Assembly (NCBI RefSeq): GCF_014885015.1 | Contig: NZ_JABMIJ010000003.1 | Location: 1 to 37,695, forward strand | Direction: 5' to 3' | Length of the DNA stretch: 37,695 nucleotides | Source: Spirabiliibacterium falconis | GTDB lineage: Bacteria; Pseudomonadota; Gammaproteobacteria; Enterobacterales; Pasteurellaceae | Part shown: positions 36,125-37,695 of the stretch, in pieces | Layout: the number at the start of each line of letters is the position of its first letter | How positions within the stretch are numbered: position 1 is the first letter of the stretch | Made by a program: the position numbers and the translations under genes | Notes under the pieces: generated by a model | Database searches by the model: none | What the model was told of the DNA's origin: nothing | The model's input: the letters and a program-made list of their open reading frames with translations, nothing else

Positions 36125-36691
36125 TTATGGGTTCGTCAGCATTTTTATGACACGGGCAGGGTTGCCTGCAACTACGGTGTTGGCAGGAATATCTTTTGTC
36201 ACGACACTGCCTGCACCAATAACAGCATTATCGCCAATGCGTACGCCAGGGCAAACGATTGTGCCACCGCCAAACCATACATTATTGCCTATGTGGATTG
36301 CTTTACCCCCTTCTACGCCGTCAATAACACGGGATTGTACCTCTAAGGGATGCGTAGCGGTGTAGAGCTGAACATTTGGACCAAATAAGACATTATCGCC
36401 AATGATGATGTGAGCGACATCTAAAAATGTACAATTAAAATTCACAAAAACATGCTTGCCGACTACAATATGCTGCCCATAATCGCAGAAAAAGGGCGGT
36501 TTTAAATGTAAACTTTTCTCGCTTGCCTGTGGAATAAGGGCATCAAGTGCGGTTTTCCACTCGTCTGTATTCGCAATGGTTTGATTAAACGCATGTAACC
36601 GCACTTTACAGTGTTGGCGTAAAGCGACTAATTCAGGATCATTGGCGTGGTAAGGCTCACCTGCGAGCATTTTTTCGCGTTCTGTTTTCAT
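36125..36691 (-). CDS. maa: Maltose O-acetyltransferase-like hexapeptide acetyltransferase
   Basis: The 188-residue trimeric left-handed beta-helix acetyltransferase of the Maa/LacA group has an N-terminal helical cap ([14 protein letters not shown], then DPEL), hexapeptide repeats from about 75 to 170 ([25 protein letters not shown]) and a catalytic His in TATHPL near 113. It transfers acetyl from acetyl-CoA to a sugar hydroxyl; the true acceptor may be another sugar or nodulation-type glycan. ATG 36691 overlaps the upstream gene's stop by one base (TAATG), so translation is coupled. A USS overlaps the stop codon. Confidence 0.88.
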   Translation of the reverse strand: MKTEREKMLAGEPYHANDPELVALRQHCKVRLHAFNQTIANTDEWKTALDALIPQASEKSLHLKPPFFCDYGQHIVVGKHVFVNFNCTFLDVAHIIIGDNVLFGPNVQLYTATHPLEVQSRVIDGVEGGKAIHIGNNVWFGGGTIVCPGVRIGDNAVIGAGSVVTKDIPANTVVAGNPARVIKMLTNP

Positions 36692-37518
36692 TATGCTTCC
36701 ACACGTTGAACCAATGCGCTTAAATCGCCCGAAAATTGCTGTTTTTCTGCCATCGCAAAAATAGTATCATGCGTGAATTTTTTCCCATTATAAACCACCA
36801 CCATGCTCACATCGCCAGGTTGTAAAAAATGGGTTTCACCAAATTCAGTATAACGTGTTGCCCCAATGCTAATCACGGCTTGCTGAGGAAATCCAGCCGT
36901 TTCAAGCAGCGGGCGGATATGATGGGTCGGTCCAATGTCTTGCTGATGGTTCATACGATCAACAATCCAGTCAAGCAATTGTTGATGAAAATAACTGTAC
37001 CCCACTACGGGGCTGTCGATGCCGTAGGTGTTGAGCTTGCCATCACGCAAGTGAAAACAGGCGATACGATAATCATCTAACTTGCCGCCAGGGGTAAGAT
37101 CATCAATGGCAATCCATTGCGAAGAAAGTCCTTTACTGTTTGCGCCCCAATTTTTTTTATCCGCAATTTTATGCGCGTTTGGGCGGCGAATTGAACAGTC
37201 ATTAAATGCTGCGAAGGCACGCGGTAAAAGTGCGGTCACCATGTGTTGTGCGTCATAGCAAATATCACATAACAAAGCCACCTCAGGTTCAATTTGCAAA
37301 TTATCCGCATCATTTGGAAAGGCGATAGTATCGGCTGAAAGTGGATAAATCGACAAAAAACCTTCAGCAAAATTCGGCACATAAAAAGGAAAAATAGCTT
37401 TAGGCTGAACCGCACTTTGCACCGTGACGAGCTTAAAATCAGCAGCTTCCCCCGCTTGTTCTAAATGACCAGCAAAATTACCCGCTATCCCAAAACCTAT
37501 GATTGATTTTAACGCCAT
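36691..37518 (-). CDS. DUF5718-like protein (possible fumarylacetoacetate hydrolase-fold)
   Basis: The 275-residue product looks cytoplasmic. I recall this family as DUF5718 and am only moderately sure. Its region [16 protein letters not shown] resembles the metal-site EPE of the fumarylacetoacetate hydrolase superfamily, and [18 protein letters not shown] with [10 protein letters not shown] fits that fold. No signal peptide or membrane segment is present. AAAGGAGG ahead of ATG 37518 is near ideal; the longer frame to 37563 is not supported. It is coupled to the acetyltransferase gene. Catalytic role and substrate are unknown. Confidence 0.7.
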   Translation of the reverse strand: MALKSIIGFGIAGNFAGHLEQAGEAADFKLVTVQSAVQPKAIFPFYVPNFAEGFLSIYPLSADTIAFPNDADNLQIEPEVALLCDICYDAQHMVTALLPRAFAAFNDCSIRRPNAHKIADKKNWGANSKGLSSQWIAIDDLTPGGKLDDYRIACFHLRDGKLNTYGIDSPVVGYSYFHQQLLDWIVDRMNHQQDIGPTHHIRPLLETAGFPQQAVISIGATRYTEFGETHFLQPGDVSMVVVYNGKKFTHDTIFAMAEKQQFSGDLSALVQRVEA

Positions 37519-37695
37519 ATTTCCTCCTTTCTTAAATAAAAAAGTATAACAACAAAATATCATTTATGACTAAAAAGGTTGTAAAAATGTGAGAAAGTTC
37601 AAATAGAAAGTGCGGTAAGGCAATGAATATCTGGCGAAATTTACAGCAATTAATAAAATTTTGGAAAAAATTGCAAAAAAAGACTTGCAAGGGGT
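37519..37695. other. Intergenic right edge
   Basis: 177 bases without a gene. It holds the leader of the DUF5718-like gene, one USS at 37608-37616, and a very A/T-rich run near 37650-37685 ending in GACTTGCAAGG. The last part could be an upstream element with a -35 box of a gene beyond the window. Confidence 0.4.

Larger units (their letters stand above)
218..37616. repeat. Dispersed H. influenzae-type DNA uptake signal sequences (about 70 copies)
   Basis: Hand count of exact AAGTGCGGT. Plus orientation about 37 (starts include 3685, 4638, 6465, 6757, 9057, 11403, 13323, 15217, 16691, 18514, 22649, 25508, 26318, 33323, 35208, 36117, 37608). Minus orientation about 33 (starts include 218, 647, 2265, 2527, 5270, 8542, 14588, 15660, 22995, 24691, 27320, 30738, 33525, 36598, 37409). 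Opposed pairs form terminators at 1090, 6548, 20102, 21481, 23638, 27064, 29790 and 30506. In genes the element mostly reads as Ser-Ala-Val or Thr-Ala-Leu. Stretches with none include gnd, 20126-21482, most of clpB, and relA. Confidence 0.95.

Noticed and set aside
1-37695. tRNA, rRNA, CRISPR, insertion sequence or prophage
   Set aside because: No cloverleaf-like segments, regularly spaced repeats, transposase or phage motifs were seen; the only abundant repeat is the uptake signal.

Overview
The window is a stretch of chromosome from a Pasteurellaceae bacterium of the Haemophilus/Aggregatibacter type. The clearest marker is the dispersed 9-mer AAGTGCGGT and its complement, the H. influenzae-type DNA uptake signal sequence (USS). 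I counted about 70 exact copies by hand. Gene content agrees: oapA-oapB next to epmB/efp, rlmD-relA-dgkA, and cysQ-zwf-pgl-gnd are all Haemophilus-like neighbourhoods. The DNA is moderately AT-rich, densely coded, and has no gene-free stretch longer than about 250 bp. I saw no tRNA, rRNA, CRISPR array, insertion sequence or prophage gene.

Region 1 (1-3726) is the most unusual part. A CCGA tetranucleotide repeat runs off the left edge. It is followed by two tandem, related surface-lipoprotein genes of the TbpB-like barrel type and then a Slam outer-membrane translocon gene. Together they look like a self-contained lipoprotein surface-display cassette with two unassigned cargo proteins.

Region 2 (3768-14873) is mostly housekeeping: proS, then, on the minus strand, ygfZ, pckA, hslO, hslR, the phosphate system pstSCAB-phoU, and yrfG. 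nudE follows on the plus strand. The order nudE/yrfG/hslR/hslO/pckA is the enterobacterial one, except that pstSCAB-phoU sits between yrfG and hslR. A good Pho box lies upstream of pstS and a good CRP-like site upstream of pckA.

Region 3 (14951-21470, plus strand) holds nudE-cysQ, the oxidative pentose phosphate genes zwf-pgl-gnd, and a USS-free two-gene unit: an unknown 90-residue protein and an unknown lipoprotein, behind two adjacent perfect palindromes.

Region 4 (21517-30476) has an EmrE-like exporter, purH, oapB-oapA, epmB divergent from its target efp, clpB with a heat-shock-type promoter, and an Ail/OmpX-like outer-membrane barrel.

Region 5 (30539-37518, minus strand) has dgkA, relA, rlmD, a yjgR-type ATPase, a maltose O-acetyltransferase-like gene and a DUF5718-like gene.

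Most transcription units end in hairpins built from inverted pairs of USS, so uptake signals also serve as terminators here. Several start codons below are set shorter than the longest open frame because a Shine-Dalgarno sequence and a sensible N-terminus support the inner start.
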